From the NCBI GenBank assembly GCA_903909375.1, contig CAIVVM010000051.1, positions 87,222 through 151,221 on the forward strand: a stretch of 64,000 nt of DNA, written 5' to 3'. The notes under the pieces are model-generated. The model was not told the origin of the DNA and made no database searches. It saw only the letters and a program-made list of their open reading frames with translations. The translations under genes were made by a program, and so were the position numbers. This stretch comes from an uncultured Alphaproteobacteria bacterium. GTDB taxonomy: Bacteria; Pseudomonadota; Alphaproteobacteria; Caulobacterales; Caulobacteraceae. Shown here piece after piece: positions 34,435-43,573 of this stretch (positions are counted from its first letter, which is position 1; every line of letters begins with the position of its first letter).

Positions 34435-35976
34435 CTAAGCGCCCACAATCCAACCGTCGGTCAAGGCCGAGAGCTGCACGCCCTGCAGCACCATTTGACC
34501 ACCTCCGGTCAGCGTTATGACCGTGTCGCCGTCCACCTGGGCCACAGTGTACTGGACCCCGGGATCCAGATTCACACGATCGCCTTCTGCAGCGTCGAAG
34601 TCGATGACGAGGTCCAGACCGGCCTCACCGAAGGTGTGGAAGACGTCTGCGCCAGCGCCGCCTGACATCGTGTCATCGCCTTTGTCGCCGGAGACGAAGT
34701 CGTTGCCGTTCCCACCGTTGACGAGGTCGTTGCCCTGGCCACCGCGAACGACGTCGTCACCGTCGTCGCCAAAACAAGTGTCGTTGCCGGCGTTGCCATG
34801 CACGAAGTCGTCGTCCTTGCCCCCCAGCAACTGGTCGCCGCCGCCGCCGCCGCTCAGTCTGTCCGCACCGTCGTTGCCTTGCAGTGAGTCCATCCCCTCG
34901 CCGCCATTCACGGTGTCGTTGCCGGCGCCCGCTTCGACCAGGTTGCCCGGGGTGTTCCCCGTGATCGAGTCCGTGCCGGACGTGCCGGACGTGCCGGGCA
35001 TCGAGGTCGGAGGCAGCGGAGGCAGCGAAGGCGGTGGCGATTGCGGCTCCAGCGTCGTATCGATTTCGTAGTTGTTGGAATCCCTCGTGCCGGTCCCGGC
35101 GTTGCCGGCGACGTCGGCGACGCCGCTGTTCGCGAGGGTGATGACGTTGGTGGTGTCAATCAGGTCCGCGGTCGGCGTGAACGTCGCGGTCCAGGTGATG
35201 CCGCCGTCGGCCGAGGTGACCGCGCTCAGCGTGCCGTTGGCGATGGTCAGGTCGGCGTTGGTGAAGCCGGTCACCGCCTCGGAGAAGGTGATGGTCACCG
35301 CCGAGGTCTCGCCCGTCAGCAGGACCGTATCGGCCACCGCGATGGTCGCGGTCGGCCGCGCCGAATCGATGGCGTAGTTGTTGGAGTTCGTTGTGCCGGT
35401 CCCTGCGTTGCCGGCGGTGTCGGTGACGCCGCTGTTCGCGAGGGTGATGACGTTGGTAGTGTCGGTTACGTCGCCGGCCGGCGTGAATGTCGCGGTCCAG
35501 GTGACCCCGCCGTCGGCCGAGGCGATCGCGCTCAGTGTGCCGTTGGCGATGGTCAGGTCGGCGTTGGTGAAGCCGGTCACCGCCTCGGAGAAGGTGATGG
35601 TCACCGCCGAGGTCTCGCCCGCCGCCAGGGCCGTGTCGGCCACCGCGATGGTCGCGGTCGGCCGTGCCGTATCGATGGCGTAGTTGTTGGAGTCCGTCGT
35701 GCCCACGCCGGGCGTTCCGACGCTGTCCGTCACGCCGGTGAGATCTACCGCGATGACGTTAGTGGTGGCGGTCAGGTCGGCGGTGGGCGTGAGCGTCGCT
35801 GTCCAGGTGATCCCGCCGTCGGCCGAGGCGACCGCGCTCAGCGTCCCGTTCACCACCGCTATGTCCGTGTTGTCGAAGGCCAGCACGGCTTCCGAGAAGG
35901 TGAAGGTGACCAGGGATGTCTCCCCGGCCGTCAGCGCCGTGTCCGATACGACGATGTTCACTGTGGGAGCCGCCAT
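34435..35976 (-). CDS. Secreted Ig-repeat / RTX calcium-binding protein
   Basis: A 513-residue protein with no N-terminal signal. Residues 1 to about 309 are three Ig-like repeats of about 102 residues (ATIAVADTALAAGETSAVTI, FSEAVTGFTNADLTIANGTL). A proline-rich hinge follows (SPPPSLPPLPP), then about ten glycine/aspartate nonapeptides (GAGNDTVNGGEGMDSL, GGQGNDLVNGGNGNDFV) that bind calcium, and a C-terminal segment ending VGA typical of type I secretion substrates. It is probably exported by a type I system encoded elsewhere and acts in adhesion or biofilm. There is no enzyme domain. Confidence 0.9.
   Translation of the reverse strand: MAAPTVNIVVSDTALTAGETSLVTFTFSEAVLAFDNTDIAVVNGTLSAVASADGGITWTATLTPTADLTATTNVIAVDLTGVTDSVGTPGVGTTDSNNYAIDTARPTATIAVADTALAAGETSAVTITFSEAVTGFTNADLTIANGTLSAIASADGGVTWTATFTPAGDVTDTTNVITLANSGVTDTAGNAGTGTTNSNNYAIDSARPTATIAVADTVLLTGETSAVTITFSEAVTGFTNADLTIANGTLSAVTSADGGITWTATFTPTADLIDTTNVITLANSGVADVAGNAGTGTRDSNNYEIDTTLEPQSPPPSLPPLPPTSMPGTSGTSGTDSITGNTPGNLVEAGAGNDTVNGGEGMDSLQGNDGADRLSGGGGGDQLLGGKDDDFVHGNAGNDTCFGDDGDDVVRGGQGNDLVNGGNGNDFVSGDKGDDTMSGGAGADVFHTFGEAGLDLVIDFDAAEGDRVNLDPGVQYTVAQVDGDTVITLTGGGQMVLQGVQLSALTDGWIVGA
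35049..35976 (-). repeat. Three tandem 306-bp repeats encoding Ig-like modules
   Basis: The 5' part of the RTX gene consists of three units of about 306 bp. The second and third units (35.05-35.68 kb) are nearly identical at DNA level and the first more diverged, so recent duplication or gene conversion is likely. Unit number may vary between strains. Confidence 0.88.
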
Positions 35977-36672
35977 AGGCCTGTCTTTCCTCTACTCTGC
36001 GTACTCCAGATCCGAGCGACCGATGGACCGCACACGTCGGGCATCGAACGAACAACTGCCGAGCGGCAGGCCCGGGTATGGATTGCAGACTTCGAGCCAT
36101 ATTCCGTCCGGCGTAGTTGCTAGGCCGTTAAAAGGTGAGGAAGTTGGCGCCTCCGAGACAGCATGCCGCAGGCCCTAAAGAGGATAATGCGGATCGATAC
36201 GCCCGGCATTTGGCCTCTACCCCGGCTCCTGAGCAGACGAAGGCCATCGCGACGGCGGGCTGAAATGGCGTCGAGCAAACGGCGAAGCTTCAATCCTGAT
36301 CCGAGGGTAGTTCGCGTTCGGGCGCGACGTTGGGGCCAATCCTGGTCCAGATCCGCTCGGCAGATTTCGGGCAGTGCGCTTTAAGTGAGGACGACGCGCG
36401 TCAGGAATGACGAGTCGTGGCTCATCTCGCCCGTGCCGAACGTCTTTTTCCCGGACCCGGATGCTGACGTTCGCTTGTTGGCCCGATATCCGTACCGCCG
36501 ACCGGCTCCGGGCCCAGGCGTCATGACAGTGCAAGTTCGCCATGAATTGCGGGTCTAAAATCCCTGGCTTGACCCGCCCCCTTCCTGGCCGGTGCATTTG
36601 AGCTGACAATGCCCGGCCTGAGGCTGGCTGTGGCGCTTCATGGCGCGCTTGATGAGGCCTCGGGAGCCCGGT
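35977..36672. other. Long intergenic region without a convincing gene
   Basis: A 696-bp gap upstream of the RTX gene and downstream of the iron ABC operon. Short open frames exist on both strands but none has a recognisable domain or ribosome site. It carries one copy of dispersed repeat B (36341-36385). The RTX promoter should lie near 35980-36100. It may be the relic of a lost gene. Confidence 0.5.
36341..36385. repeat. Dispersed repeat B, copy 1
   Basis: About 45 bp containing GGTCCAGATCCGCTCGGCAG followed by ATTTCGGGCAGTGCGC. It matches 63771-63815 with few differences. Function unknown. Confidence 0.6.
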
Positions 36673-37767
36673 TCACCGCCCTGCGGAGTTGAGCTGCCAG
36701 TCCCCGGGTGAAGTCCAGGACCGGTCGCGGAGGGCGTTATCGCCATCGGCCGGGAATACGCTTGCATGGTCGGGGTCGAGCCGGACTTCGACTGTGGCGC
36801 CCAGGGGCGGAGGATCCGTGGTGATGCGAAGCCGGAGGTGTTGACCGGCGCATTCCAGTCCGAGCTCATGAAACGCGCCGCCGAACCCAGCGCGGACGAC
36901 CTGCGCCAGGACGCCGGGCGCGCCGAGGGTCGCGGCTTCTGTGCGTATGACCACCTGGGCCGGGCCGTCCGGCAGTCCAGGCGCCGGAAGGTCGCCAAAC
37001 GCTGTTGCGACGACACCGCCCGAGACCTGTCCTGGCAACAGGTTGACCTCGCCCAGAAGCCGCGCGGCCTGCGGCGAGGCCGGGCGCCGGTAGCAGTCCT
37101 GCGGGGCTCCGGCCTGGACGACCCGACCGTCGACCATCAGCACCAGTTCGTCGGCCATCAGCATGGCCTCTGCGGCGTCGTGAGTGACCACAAGCACCGC
37201 GGCGTTGGCGCCACGCACCGTCGTCAGCAGATCCGCCCGAACTTCGGATTTCAGGTGGGCGTCAAGGCCGGAGAACGGTTCGTCGAGCAACAGCGCTGCG
37301 GGCCCGGGCGCGAGCGCCCGGGCCAGGGCCACGCGCTGCTGTTCGCCGCCCGAAAGCATGTGCGGAAAGTCACCGGCGCGATCCTCCAGGCGCACGGCCT
37401 TGAGCTGCTTGAGGGCCGTCACCTTGCGCTGTTCCCGGGAGGCGCCGCGCAGGCCGTATCCGACGTTGTCGAGGACGCTCAGATGCGGAAACAGAGCGAA
37501 GTCTTGAAACACCAGGCCGACGCCACGCGCCTCCGGTGGCGTGAAGACGCCGGGGCCCGCCAGGACGCGGCCGCCGAGCGAGATGATCCCCGCGTCGGCA
37601 AAGTCCAGCCCCGCGATCAGCCGCAGAAGCGTGCTCTTGCCGCACCCCGACGGCCCAAGCAGCGCCGTCACCTTGCCGGGTTGTAGGCGCAGCGACGCCG
37701 CCGCGACCGCAGGCTTTCCACCGTAGCTCTTGCTCACGCTATCGACGGTCAGGATTGGCGGGATCAT
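36673..37767 (-). CDS. fbpC: Fe(III) ABC transporter ATP-binding protein (FbpC-like)
   Basis: A 364-residue ATPase that energises the neighbouring permease. Walker A GPSGCGKST, Q-loop VFQDFALFPHLSV, signature LSGGEQQRVALARAL, Walker B ALLLDEPFSGLD and H-loop VTHDAAEA are all present, followed by a C-terminal TOBE-like regulatory domain, as in FbpC/PotA proteins. I start at the 37767 ATG, which overlaps the permease stop (ATGA); the longer frame runs into the permease. It is the last gene of the operon SBP, permease, ATPase. Confidence 0.88.
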   Translation of the reverse strand: MIPPILTVDSVSKSYGGKPAVAAASLRLQPGKVTALLGPSGCGKSTLLRLIAGLDFADAGIISLGGRVLAGPGVFTPPEARGVGLVFQDFALFPHLSVLDNVGYGLRGASREQRKVTALKQLKAVRLEDRAGDFPHMLSGGEQQRVALARALAPGPAALLLDEPFSGLDAHLKSEVRADLLTTVRGANAAVLVVTHDAAEAMLMADELVLMVDGRVVQAGAPQDCYRRPASPQAARLLGEVNLLPGQVSGGVVATAFGDLPAPGLPDGPAQVVIRTEAATLGAPGVLAQVVRAGFGGAFHELGLECAGQHLRLRITTDPPPLGATVEVRLDPDHASVFPADGDNALRDRSWTSPGDWQLNSAGR

Positions 37768-39371
37768 GCGACCCGCCCCGGGCGTGCGTAGTCCACCTGG
37801 CGCGTGACCCAGATCGTCGCTGGGAGCGCGAGCGCCACGATCAGGAGCGAGGGCCAACCGGCCTGGGCCAGCCGCTCATCGCGCGCATAGTTGTCGGCGA
37901 TCACCGCCAGGGTGTCGAAATTGAAAGGGCGGAGGATCAGGGTGGCCGGCAGCTCTTTCAGGATGTCGATGAACACCACGAGCCCCGCTGTCAGCACCGC
38001 GCCCCTCGCCAGCGGAATTTGAATCGACAGCGCCGCTCCGATCTCACTTCGCCCAAGGCTGCGGGCGGCGTGAACCAATGACGGCGGCAGACGTTCCAGT
38101 CCGGCTTCGATCGGCTCAAGCGCTGCCGCCATCAGACGCGCGGCGTAGGCATAGACCAAAAGTGCCAACCCCATACCGAACCCATAAGCGGCGCCGGGCA
38201 CAAAGCGCCAGATCAGAGCGGCCGGCGCGAGCAGGCCGATCGCCATCACCGCACCGGGCGTCGCATAGCCGAGGCTCGCGAGTCGTACGAGCCACGGCGC
38301 TCGCCCCATGCCCAGCGCAAGCGCGGTCGCCAGCGCCACCGTGACCGCCGCGCCGGCCAGGGCGAGCGCGAGGGAGTTGCGCGCTGCCGCGATCAGGCGA
38401 GCCCAGTCGGGCGCCAGGTCGCCGAACCCGAACGCCATCCAGCCCATCGGCAGGATCAGGCCGAGGCCAATCAGCGTCGCGCAGAAGGCTGTGGCTCCGA
38501 CCGCGCCCCAGCCTGCGAGGGGCGACCGGGCGGTCGCGCGCCATCGGGTCGCGGCCGAGTCGTGGCTGCGTCCCCGGCGGCCGCGCCGCTCGATCCAGAG
38601 CAGGAGCGCAGCGGCCCCGAGCAACGGGATTGCGAACTGGGCCGCAGAGGCCATCGAACCGAACACCATCCACGCGCGGACAACGCCGGTGGTCAGGGTC
38701 TGGACAGCGAGAAACTGCACCGCGCCATAGTCGGCCAAGGTCTCCATCACCGCCAAGGCTACCCCCGCGGCCAGTGCTGGTCGGGCCATCGGCAAGGCCA
38801 CGCGCCAGAAGGCCACGCGCAGAGGACTACCTAGCGATCGCGCCGCTTCAAGCGCCTGCGCCGACTGGTTCACGAAGGCCGCCCGCATGGCCAAGTAGAC
38901 GTAAGGATAGAACGCCAGCGACAGAACGAATGCCGCGCCCCAGAGGCTTCGCAGGCGAAATCCAGGATCGAAGCCCAAATGGGCTCGAGCCAGGCTTCGA
39001 ACAGGGCCCGCGACGTCGAAGAGGTCGGCGTAGGCGTAGGCCAGGGCGAAAGCCGGCGCCGCAAGCGGTAGGGCTAAGGCCCAGGCGAAGACGGCGCGAC
39101 CGGGAAACTCATGTGTCGCCACAAGCCACGCAGCGACCGTTCCCAGGCTCGCTGTCGCGATCGCCACCAGGGCGGCCAGAGCCACCGAGGTCCAGGCGTA
39201 GCGGAGCAGGTCCTTGAGCGGGATCGCAGCGCCGCCGGACGCCAGGTCCGTCGGGGATACGGCGGCGGCGAGAACCCCGGCGAGCGGCGCGATCGCCACC
39301 AGAGCCGCCAGGATCGCCAGAGCCTCCAGCAGGCCCGGCCTTCGACGCCAGAAGCGCGTGCCAAGGGTCAT
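37764..39371 (-). CDS. fbpB: Fe(III) ABC transporter permease, fused duplicate (FbpB-like)
   Basis: A 535-residue permease with about 12 transmembrane helices, consisting of two homologous halves, each with an EAA loop: EAARSLGSPLRVAFWRVALP and HAARSLGRSEIGAALSIQIP. This fused layout is typical of FbpB/HitB and ThiP. The gene starts 28 bp after the substrate-binding protein and overlaps the ATPase gene by 4 bp. Confidence 0.9.
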   Translation of the reverse strand: MTLGTRFWRRRPGLLEALAILAALVAIAPLAGVLAAAVSPTDLASGGAAIPLKDLLRYAWTSVALAALVAIATASLGTVAAWLVATHEFPGRAVFAWALALPLAAPAFALAYAYADLFDVAGPVRSLARAHLGFDPGFRLRSLWGAAFVLSLAFYPYVYLAMRAAFVNQSAQALEAARSLGSPLRVAFWRVALPMARPALAAGVALAVMETLADYGAVQFLAVQTLTTGVVRAWMVFGSMASAAQFAIPLLGAAALLLWIERRGRRGRSHDSAATRWRATARSPLAGWGAVGATAFCATLIGLGLILPMGWMAFGFGDLAPDWARLIAAARNSLALALAGAAVTVALATALALGMGRAPWLVRLASLGYATPGAVMAIGLLAPAALIWRFVPGAAYGFGMGLALLVYAYAARLMAAALEPIEAGLERLPPSLVHAARSLGRSEIGAALSIQIPLARGAVLTAGLVVFIDILKELPATLILRPFNFDTLAVIADNYARDERLAQAGWPSLLIVALALPATIWVTRQVDYARPGRVA

Positions 39372-39399
39372 GGCGCGTAACGAAGTGCTGGCCTCGCCG

Positions 39400-40473
39400 C
39401 TAGCGCCAACCAGCGGCGCTCATCAGGGCCTGGGCTTCGGCCTGCCGCGGTCCGTAGGCCGAGACCGGCATGGGGTGAGCCTTGAAGTCCGCCCAGGCGG
39501 CGGTCGGCGGGGGCGTCGGCACGCTGGCCGACAGGGTGAACTCGCCGTTCGCCGCGGAACGCGCGGTCTGCGCTTCTGGTGATACCAGGAACTCGATCAG
39601 CCGCACGGCCGAATCCCGATTCTTCGAGGTTGCGGTCAGCCCGGCACCTGAAATGTTGATGTGCGCGCCCTGTCCGTCGAGCGAGGGGAACACCAGTTTG
39701 ACCCTCTCGGTGATCGCCTTGTCGGCCGCGTCATCGCCCGCCGCCATGCGGATGTAGTAATAGCTGTTGGTGAGCGCGATTTCGCAGGCGCCGGCGCCCA
39801 CCGCGCGGATCTGATCCCGATCGCCGCCCTCTGGCTGACGGGCCAGATTGGCCACCACACCCTTGGCCCAGGTGCGCGTCTTGTCCGCGCCCCAGACCTC
39901 TATCAAGGCCCCGGTCAGGGACAGATTATAGATGTTGTCCGAAGAACGAACACAGAGTTTGCCGCGGAACCGGGGCGCCGCCAGTTCCTCATAGGTGTCG
40001 ATTTCTTCGGGTTTCACCTTGGCCGTGTCATAGGCGATTACGCGGGCACGGCGCTGGAACCCCCACCAGCGCCCCTCCGGGTCGCGCAGATTGGCGGGCA
40101 CGGCGGCGGTCAGCGCCTCCGTGGTGAGGGGTTGAAGCAGCCCTGCGGTCTGGGCGCGCCAAAGCGCTCCTGCGTCGGCAGTGATGAACACATCGGCCGG
40201 GCCGGCGGCGCCCTCGGCCTGCATCCGCGCGATGAGCTGTTGGGCATTGCCCTCCACCACATTGACCTTGATGCCCGTCCGCTCGGTGAAGGCGACGTAA
40301 AGCGCCTTGTCTGCATCGTAGTGCCGGGCGCTATAGACATTCACCTCGCCGTCCGCGCTCTTCCCTTCTGGTGCTTCAGCGGGGCGGTTGCATGCTGCGA
40401 GCAAAGGGGCCGACAGGGCGAGGAGCGCGGCCAGAGAGGCCAGGTTGGCGCGGAAGCGCGAGCGGTTGGTCAA
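39400..40473 (-). CDS. fbpA: Fe(III) ABC transporter substrate-binding lipoprotein (FbpA/FutA-like)
   Basis: A periplasmic ferric-iron binding protein anchored as a lipoprotein: the signal ends in the lipobox LLAAC. The mature protein starts EVNVYSARHYDADKALY, the classic FbpA/FutA opening, and has the tyrosine cluster NSYYYIRMAAG used to bind Fe(III). There is no ATG; a TTG at 40473 has CGGAGA at good spacing, whereas the TTG two codons earlier (40479) is too close to it. It is the first gene of the iron operon. No clear Fur or Irr box was identified upstream. Confidence 0.88.
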   Translation of the reverse strand: MTNRSRFRANLASLAALLALSAPLLAACNRPAEAPEGKSADGEVNVYSARHYDADKALYVAFTERTGIKVNVVEGNAQQLIARMQAEGAAGPADVFITADAGALWRAQTAGLLQPLTTEALTAAVPANLRDPEGRWWGFQRRARVIAYDTAKVKPEEIDTYEELAAPRFRGKLCVRSSDNIYNLSLTGALIEVWGADKTRTWAKGVVANLARQPEGGDRDQIRAVGAGACEIALTNSYYYIRMAAGDDAADKAITERVKLVFPSLDGQGAHINISGAGLTATSKNRDSAVRLIEFLVSPEAQTARSAANGEFTLSASVPTPPPTAAWADFKAHPMPVSAYGPRQAEAQALMSAAGWR

Positions 40474-40596
40474 GATCAAGTCTCCGGTAAGCCTTCAGAG
40501 AGTATAACTCATGCCCGCCTGGAGTATACGCTGTGGCCCAGGCAGGGCGCCACGTGAACGATCCACGATCGTGAGCTTGTCAAACAGGTTTTTCGG

Positions 40597-41411
40597 GGTG
40601 CTGTCAGTCTAACTGTAACTGGTCTCCAGAAATGGCCGCGTGGCCAGGATGGAGCGGCTCGTGAAACCGATTTCGTACAAGCGCCATCGGTTCCCGGCGG
40701 ACGTGATCCGGCAGGCGGTCTGGCTCTACTACCGGTTCACGCTCAGTTATCGGGACGTGGAGGATTTGCTGGCTCAGCGCGGGGTCGAAGTCAGCTACGA
40801 GACGATAGGTTGCTGGACGCTCAAGTTCGGCCCGCAGATTGCCGCGAACCTGCGCCGGCGTCGTTACGCTCCGACGGGTCGATGGCATCTGGACGAGATA
40901 TACGTCCGGGTCGGCGGGCAGAAGAGGTGGCTCTGGCGCGCCGTCGACGATGAGGGCGAAGTCCTTGATGTGCTGGTCCCGAAGCGTCGGAACAAGCACG
41001 CCGCGCTGAAGCTCTTGAGGAAGTTGCTCAGGAACCAGGGCGTTCATCCCGAAAGCATCACCACGGACAAGCTGGCGTCATACGGCGCGTCGTTGCGTGA
41101 GTTCGGTCTAACAGCGTGTCATCGGCCCGGCGGGATGCGGGAAAACAACCGCGCTGAGAACTCCCACATGGCGATCCGACGACGAGAACGGAAGCAGCAG
41201 AAATTCAAGTCCCGAGGATCAGCCCAGAGGTTTCTCTCCACCCACGCCCCGATCTACAACACCTTCAATCTCCAGCCCCACCTGATCCGCCGACCGACCC
41301 TTCGCCTGTTCCGGACCGAGGCCTATCGGACGTGGGACGCTGCGACCGCCGCCGCGTGATCACTGGGTCGGGGAGGGGCCTCTGTGCCTCGGCGACCTTA
41401 ACCTGACAAAA
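40597..41411 (+). mobile_element. IS6-family insertion sequence
   Basis: About 815 bp with one transposase gene between the iron operon and the PQQ dehydrogenase. Candidate terminal repeats are imperfect: TGTCAG-2 bp-TAA near 40602-40612 on the left and its inverse near 41396-41407 on the right. I could not identify the 8-bp target duplication, so the boundaries are approximate. A decayed relative lies at 30535-30843. Confidence 0.75.
40640..41359 (+). CDS. IS6-family DDE transposase
   Basis: A 239-residue transposase with an N-terminal helix-turn-helix region (HRFPADVIRQAVWLYYRFTL, SYRDVEDLLAQRGVEVSYET) and a DDE catalytic core: Asp85 in WHLDEIYV, Asp143 in TTDKLASY and Glu173 in NNRAENSHM. 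The full length is present and uninterrupted, so it may be active. The start is either the GTG at 40640 or an ATG three codons later. Confidence 0.93.
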   Translation: MARMERLVKPISYKRHRFPADVIRQAVWLYYRFTLSYRDVEDLLAQRGVEVSYETIGCWTLKFGPQIAANLRRRRYAPTGRWHLDEIYVRVGGQKRWLWRAVDDEGEVLDVLVPKRRNKHAALKLLRKLLRNQGVHPESITTDKLASYGASLREFGLTACHRPGGMRENNRAENSHMAIRRRERKQQKFKSRGSAQRFLSTHAPIYNTFNLQPHLIRRPTLRLFRTEAYRTWDAATAAA

Positions 41412-41421
41412 CCTTTGAGAC

Positions 41422-43572
41422 TTAATCCCGCCGTGTGGCCGATGCCAGTTGAGCGCCTTTCCCGACGTCCGGGAGCGCGAAGGCGAGGTAGGCGGAACCG
41501 GGTGGCGCTTTAGGGTCGCGCGGGCTGCTCGCGGCGATCACCACGAACTGCCGTCCGCCAGCGAGGTACGTCACCGGCGTGGCCGCCCCGGGATAAGGCA
41601 GGGTCCCTTCCCAAAGGATTCGACCATTGCGCGTGTCGAACGCCCGTAGCTTGCGGTCCCGGACGGTCGCGCCGATGAACAGCAGCCCTCCGGCGGTGAC
41701 GACGGGACCCCCATAGTTTTCCGAGCCGGTGGCCGGCACACCACGGGCGACGAGCTCAGGGTACTCGCCCAGCGGGACCCGCCAGCGATAGCGGCCGGAA
41801 TTCAGGTCGATGGCGTTGAGCGTACCCCAGGGCGGCTCGACCGCCGGATAGCCGTCGGGGTCGAGGAACTTGCGATAGCCGTTGAAGGTGTACCGCGATC
41901 CCACGCGCGCATCCGCCGCCTGAACCTCGCGACCGGCCGCGCCGGAGGGATCGGCCAGATGGTGGATCAACTGCTCCAGGTCGGGGCTTCCTATCTGAGG
42001 GAATCCCGGCATCCGCCCGCGGCCTTCCAGGATCACCCTGCGAATGTCCGCGAGCGACAGGCGCCCCCCCAGGCCGGTCATGGCGGGAACCCCTTCCGCA
42101 CCTTGACCGTCGGCGCCATGGCATACGGCGCACTGCTTCTGGTAGACCCCCGCACCACGGTTCGTGGCCCGCGCCGCCCGCAGCGAGCCGGTCCAGGCCA
42201 CGTCGTTAGCGTTGAGATAGACGATTCCGCGCTCGCGCTCGACAGCCGATCCGCCCCACTCGGCGCCTCCGTCGAATCCCGGGAAGACCAGCGTCTCGGC
42301 GTCCACCGCTAGGGGTGCGAACGGCCCATTGCGACGCAGCCGGTCGAAGGCCGCCCGCGCCGCCGCCGCCGCCTCGGGCGTGCGCTTGGTGAGCATGTCG
42401 GCCGTGAGCTGTTGTCGGGCGAACGCCTCGGGCGCGACGGGGAAAGGCTGCTTGGTAGACGACCATTCGCCCGGGACGTCGCTGGCGGGGACGGAGCGCT
42501 GCTCGATGGGGAATAACGGCTCGCCGGTCACCCGGTCGAAAACGAACAGAAAGCCGTGCTTCGTGGCCTGAGCGACCGCAGGCACGGTGCGGCCGCCCCG
42601 CCGCACCATGAGCAGCGAGGGCGGCGAGGGAAGGTCCCGGTCAAGGATATCGTGGCGGACGAGTTGCTGATGCCACAGCCGGCGACCGGTCGCGGCGTCC
42701 AGCGCGACCAGCGAGTTAGCGAAGAGGTTGTCGCCCTTCCGGTCACCTCCGAAGAAGTCGTCGACCGCCGAGCCGGTGGGTGCGTAGACGATGCCCCGCT
42801 CGGGGTCGAGCGCCAGGCCGGCCCAGGCGTTCGCGCCCCCGGCCGTCGCGAGAGCCTCCGCGGGCCACGTTTCGGCGCCAGGATCCTCCGGCTTTGGAAC
42901 GAGGGCGAAGGTCCAGCGGAGCTGGCCGTTGCGCACGTCGTAGGCCCGGATGGCGCCTGGCGCGGCAGGCGCGGTCTCGGACGTGCGGAAGCCTACGATG
43001 AGGAGGTCGCGGAACACGACGCCCGGCGTCGTCAGGAACACCGGAAGCGTGGACGGCTCGCGGCCGAGCCCCTCCCGGAGATCGATGGTCCCGCCCCTCC
43101 CGAAGCCGGCCGCAGGCTGTCCCGTGGCAGGGTCGAGCGCCGTGAGGAATGTCCCGTGGCTGGTGAAGAGCCGCCGTTCGGCGCCGTCGCGCCAGTAGCT
43201 CAGGCCGCGGATCGGCTGGCGGTTCCGGGCCTCGGGACGGTGGCGCCAGAGTTCGCGGCCGGTGGCGCCGTCCAGCGCGAGCACGACCTGGTCGGGGGTC
43301 AACACATAGAGCACGCCGCCGATCGCGAGTGGCGAGGTCTGGAGGCCGCCTTCGCCAGTCTCGACGCGCCATACCTCCTGCAGGCGGCCGACATTGCTGC
43401 GGCGGATCTCCGAGAGGGGCGAGAAACGATCCCCTTCCGGGGAGCCGCCGTACGCCGCCCAGTCTCCCGCTGCGCTGCCCAGCCCGGCGCAGCCGCCAAC
43501 GAACAGGAGGGCCGCGCCTGCGACCGCGAGGCGCCGGAACGCCTCGCTACGGAGGGGCGCGGCCCGAGTCAC
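41422..43572 (-). CDS. PQQ-dependent dehydrogenase with inserted cytochrome c domain
   Basis: A 716-residue quinoprotein oxidising an alcohol or sugar and passing electrons to its own heme. The N-terminus has a lipobox-like LLFVGGC, then DWAAYGGSPEGDRFSPLSEI, a standard PQQ-propeller opening. Repeated propeller blades (ALDGATGRELWRH, ALDAATGRRLWHQ) follow. A cytochrome c module is inserted late, with heme-binding CAVCH (C481, C484, H485) and GRGRMPGFP for the axial Met, after which the final blades resume (GYPAVEPPWGTLNAIDLNSG). The GTG start lies one base after the TonB receptor stop, with GGTGGAG upstream; the longer open frame is a shadow. It is third in the sulfatase, receptor, dehydrogenase operon. 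Confidence 0.9.
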   Translation of the reverse strand: MTRAAPLRSEAFRRLAVAGAALLFVGGCAGLGSAAGDWAAYGGSPEGDRFSPLSEIRRSNVGRLQEVWRVETGEGGLQTSPLAIGGVLYVLTPDQVVLALDGATGRELWRHRPEARNRQPIRGLSYWRDGAERRLFTSHGTFLTALDPATGQPAAGFGRGGTIDLREGLGREPSTLPVFLTTPGVVFRDLLIVGFRTSETAPAAPGAIRAYDVRNGQLRWTFALVPKPEDPGAETWPAEALATAGGANAWAGLALDPERGIVYAPTGSAVDDFFGGDRKGDNLFANSLVALDAATGRRLWHQQLVRHDILDRDLPSPPSLLMVRRGGRTVPAVAQATKHGFLFVFDRVTGEPLFPIEQRSVPASDVPGEWSSTKQPFPVAPEAFARQQLTADMLTKRTPEAAAAARAAFDRLRRNGPFAPLAVDAETLVFPGFDGGAEWGGSAVERERGIVYLNANDVAWTGSLRAARATNRGAGVYQKQCAVCHGADGQGAEGVPAMTGLGGRLSLADIRRVILEGRGRMPGFPQIGSPDLEQLIHHLADPSGAAGREVQAADARVGSRYTFNGYRKFLDPDGYPAVEPPWGTLNAIDLNSGRYRWRVPLGEYPELVARGVPATGSENYGGPVVTAGGLLFIGATVRDRKLRAFDTRNGRILWEGTLPYPGAATPVTYLAGGRQFVVIAASSPRDPKAPPGSAYLAFALPDVGKGAQLASATRRD

Positions 43573-43573
43573 G

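Noticed and set aside
34250..34453. Small minus-strand frame (67 codons, TTG start) after the RTX gene
   Set aside because: The peptide looks somewhat protein-like, but the start overlaps the RTX stop in another frame, there is no ribosome site and no family is recognised.
36217..36609. Minus-strand frame of 130 codons in the long gap
   Set aside because: Arginine- and proline-rich composition, no domain, and it runs through dispersed repeat B; probably non-coding.
40564..40573. Palindrome CACGATCGTG upstream of the iron operon as a Fur or Irr box
   Set aside because: Only 10 bp, GC-rich and unlike Fur or Irr consensus sites; it also lies close to the IS boundary.
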